A stretch of 64,000 nucleotides of DNA from Macquaria australasica (lineage: Eukaryota; Chordata; Actinopteri; Centrarchiformes; Percichthyidae), in NCBI GenBank assembly GCA_005408345.1, contig SEMN01000327.1, forward strand, positions 62,001-126,000, written 5' to 3'. Shown here piece after piece: positions 61,736-64,000 of this stretch. The notes under the pieces are model-generated. The model did no database searches. It had not been told where the DNA came from and saw nothing but the letters and a program-made list of their open reading frames with translations. The translations under genes and the position numbers were made by a program. Within the stretch, counting starts at the first letter, position 1, and every line of letters begins with the position of its first letter.

Positions 61736-62639
61736 CCAGTAACTGGACGAGTCACTTAGTGCATGGCATGCTTTTTGGTTCCCACAGTAGTGCCAGAATG
61801 AAGTCTTGGTTATTAGGTGTGTTGGACATGCTTTAGGAAAGGGCATCATGGACACTCTTTCCAGGTAATAACTCTTTTGAATGATGTTCCTCAGTCAGTC
61901 AGATGATGATGAGCAAATGTGTATGTGCCCACCACACCTGCCAGTGTTTAAAAAAAAACTGGAAATCTCCATTGTAGCAAAATAAAACCATACCTGTACC
62001 TGCTGTATTCAACAATACTCTCTCTCTCCTTCAGTATTATCACATCAACCAAGTTATTTTCATTTTGTTCAGTCTCCTATTTCTTCCTTTCCTCTCTCAA
62101 TTGTTCAGGACATCTTTCACATTTTTAATATAAGCTTCCAGAGTGTGGATATTTAGGCCTACTAGTGGTGATTGTATTTTATGCTTTTTTTCCCCCTCAT
62201 TTATAGTGGATTAAAATTGAAATCCTGTCTTCTAAAGTATATAAACTGCTGCCTATTGTCAGTTTTCTGCTCATTCTGCTAATCCCTGGTTGACAGCTTC
62301 TGCTTTGCAAAGACCTTGTGTGTGGGTCTCTCTCTCTCTCTCTCTCTCTCGCTCACTCCCTGTCTCTTGCTCCTACAAAAGCATCACACTCCATATTTTC
62401 TTCTCACAAATTACTGCTAATTTTCAAACAGAACACAAAGCAAAAATCTGGAATGTTAAAAATAAGTATAAAGACTTGAGTACATAACTCATATTGAAAT
62501 TCATGTATGCAAATTTTCTCTTATTTTCTATTTTCTAACATACACCTTTCTTTGATATTGTGAATGCACCACCTCACTTAGCTCAATGAAATTCACTCAA
62601 GAATCAGGCAGGGATAGAAGCACTATGTAAGAAAAGGAA
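61736..62639. other. Non-coding DNA with a TC microsatellite
   Basis: A TC tract lies at 62,327-62,350, ending GCTCACTCCC. The frame at 62,290-62,487 runs through it and is not a gene. Nothing else supported. Confidence 0.5.
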
Positions 62640-62900
62640 TCAAATTCGACTTGATTTTGCCGACTAATTATTGCGAGAATGGCGTGCCCTCCTTCCTCTG
62701 CCATTTTGTCTCATGAAAAATGGATGAAACCAAGGTCATGTTAGGGGAGGGAGCTCGCAATCTACTCCATGTTGGCAGAGACTAGCGGAGGGTTTCACTG
62801 CAATTTAAACCACGTCTGATAGAAGACTTTAACCTTGACCCAAGCTTCACATCATTTAATCATGCCTGACTGGTCTCCTGGGCTGACTCACCCATCAGTT
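62640..62900. promoter_or_regulatory. Candidate conserved non-coding element with nuclear-receptor-like site
   Basis: A repeat-free, evenly composed block. CCAAGGTCA at 62,730-62,738 resembles an extended half-site bound by monomeric orphan receptors (consensus TCAAGGTCA). GACTAATTATTGCG near 62,662 is a homeodomain-type site. No coding frame or transposon ends. Function is inferred only. Confidence 0.33.
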
Positions 62901-63327
62901 CCTTAGTACAGTCATGTGTGACCACCTAAACATACACACACACACACGTACACCCACATTCGGGCACCTGAATGTGTGTGCACTCATATAAAGCATGCAT
63001 GCACACGTATAGACATGCATTCACACAGCGTTGAATCAAACAAAGTTAGACAAAGTGAGCCACTTAAAGAAGGTTAAAGAAATACCATGAAAAAAAATAC
63101 AGTGTGGTGTCAATGTACGCAAAATAAAAATAACAATCTAATTGCTTGCATGGCTGGTTCACTAGCTTTGATCTGAGCTTCTGCAACTTCTTCACCTTTT
63201 GTATCAATGTATTACACTGGAACTGCATATTCTGAATAAACATGTCAAAAGGACCAATTATTTGTTTCTAAATTAAGAGGGACTCTACTCTGTGTCTCAA
63301 ATTACAGATAAAATGGAAACCATTTAA
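62901..63327. other. Non-coding DNA with a CA tract
   Basis: CA repeats lie at about 62,934-62,947. Nothing else supported. Confidence 0.5.
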
Positions 63328-63835
63328 ATGATGTGTACACCTACACGGTTTTTCCTAAGTAAACTTGCTATTCATGACGTATTGCTATTCATGATGTATG
63401 ATGTCATCAAGTCATCCAATCAAGCTGAGCGTAAGTTCAATCAGGAAAACTATATTTATGCCTCATTCATTCACATCTCTCTCTCTCTCTGCTTCTCTTC
63501 ATCAGCCAATCACATTCCTGCTGTCAAACTTTAAATCTGTTCTCTTCTCGCTTGCTGTCAGCTGTCATTTCAGTGCGGAATCGTTGCGACCCTCCTCCAC
63601 CCCATTCATCTCCAGTTCATCACATTCAGTGTCCAGGTCAAGCTCATCAGAAGTCCATTCCTCATTACAGCCAGATCTTCAGCATCCTTCCACCACCACC
63701 AGTGTCTAGACTCCATTGAGGGGGGCATCCTATACTACTCATAGTCCTTAAAATATGATGATGTCATGATGGGGTCTACATTTTCTCATCTTTATTGTGC
63801 ATGTGTCAATAAATATTTGTGATATGATATGATTA
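63328..63835 (+). repeat. Possible retroelement-derived sequence (LTR-like texture)
   Basis: The segment has a TATA-like CTATATTTATGCC (about 63,450), a GC-richer pyrimidine-rich middle, and AATAAATATTTG (about 63,809) near its right side, an arrangement like an LTR. At the left, TGCTATTCATGA-CGTAT is repeated as TGCTATTCATGA-TGTAT. I could not find TG/CA ends with a matching duplication, so the class is unproven. The 103-codon frame (63,398-63,709) inside is Ser/Pro-rich and unrecognised. Confidence 0.3.
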
Positions 63836-64000
63836 GCAGGTCTGAGTTTTATGGTATGTTTCATTTTGTCAGAGCATTATGGGGCATTTACCATCATAAA
63901 ACCTGATCACATGTTCAGTGTTATTGGTCGCACAGGCAGATATGTAGTGTCTTAGTGACATGCTGCCTACACTGAAATCTGACATGTATCCGTAGTGCTT
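63836..64000. other. Non-coding DNA at the window edge
   Basis: Nothing supported. Confidence 0.5.

Noticed and set aside
1..64000. CRISPR arrays, operons, tRNA or rRNA genes, viral or toxin genes
   Set aside because: None seen. Tandem repeats are microsatellites or LTR-internal units, and the only pol III-like promoter is in the SINE.

Overview
This is vertebrate genomic DNA, most likely from a ray-finned (teleost) fish. It is AT-rich and mostly non-coding, full of microsatellites and short diverged transposon copies. It holds one clear protein gene with an uninterrupted 648-codon frame. That protein is an orthologue of LRRC4C (netrin-G ligand 1, NGL-1), a postsynaptic adhesion molecule whose coding sequence lies on a single exon in vertebrates. 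The interspersed repeats (fish-type LTRs, a tRNA-like SINE, Tc1/mariner, hAT-like and DIRS/L2-like remnants) support the teleost assignment. I see no prokaryotic, phage, CRISPR or operon-like structure.

Layout: 1-545 holds a complete minus-strand solo LTR with a 5-bp target duplication. 545-11,000 is non-coding, with an L2-like reverse transcriptase scrap near 9.1 kb and two candidate conserved non-coding blocks. 11.0-14.4 kb is the lrrc4c locus: a SINE fragment, a possible 5' UTR exon, a splice acceptor, a 5-codon uORF overlapping the start, the CDS on the plus strand and a 3' UTR. 14.4-37.5 kb is a gene desert with MITEs (16.3, 22.8 and 27.3 kb), a dead Tc1-like transposase (29.6 kb) and a SINE (33.7 kb). 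37,567-38,005 is a second solo LTR. 38-48 kb holds a LINE-like 3' tail, a decayed RNase H-like fragment, a mariner-type MITE and one exon-like block. 48.06-50.55 kb is an old local direct duplication whose second copy has taken two insertions. 50.5-64 kb is more gene desert with a long-TIR MITE, a second copy of the 27.3-kb repeat and further candidate regulatory blocks.

Functionally the window is lrrc4c plus its flanking, probably regulatory, desert. Nothing in it assembles into a multi-gene system. The most interesting signals are the uORF/weak-start arrangement at lrrc4c, the duplicated block at 48-50.5 kb, two structurally complete solo LTRs, and several repeat-free blocks that look like conserved non-coding elements. 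No alignments could be run, so conservation claims are inference. Family assignments of decayed repeats rest on recognised motifs, termini and target-site duplications only.
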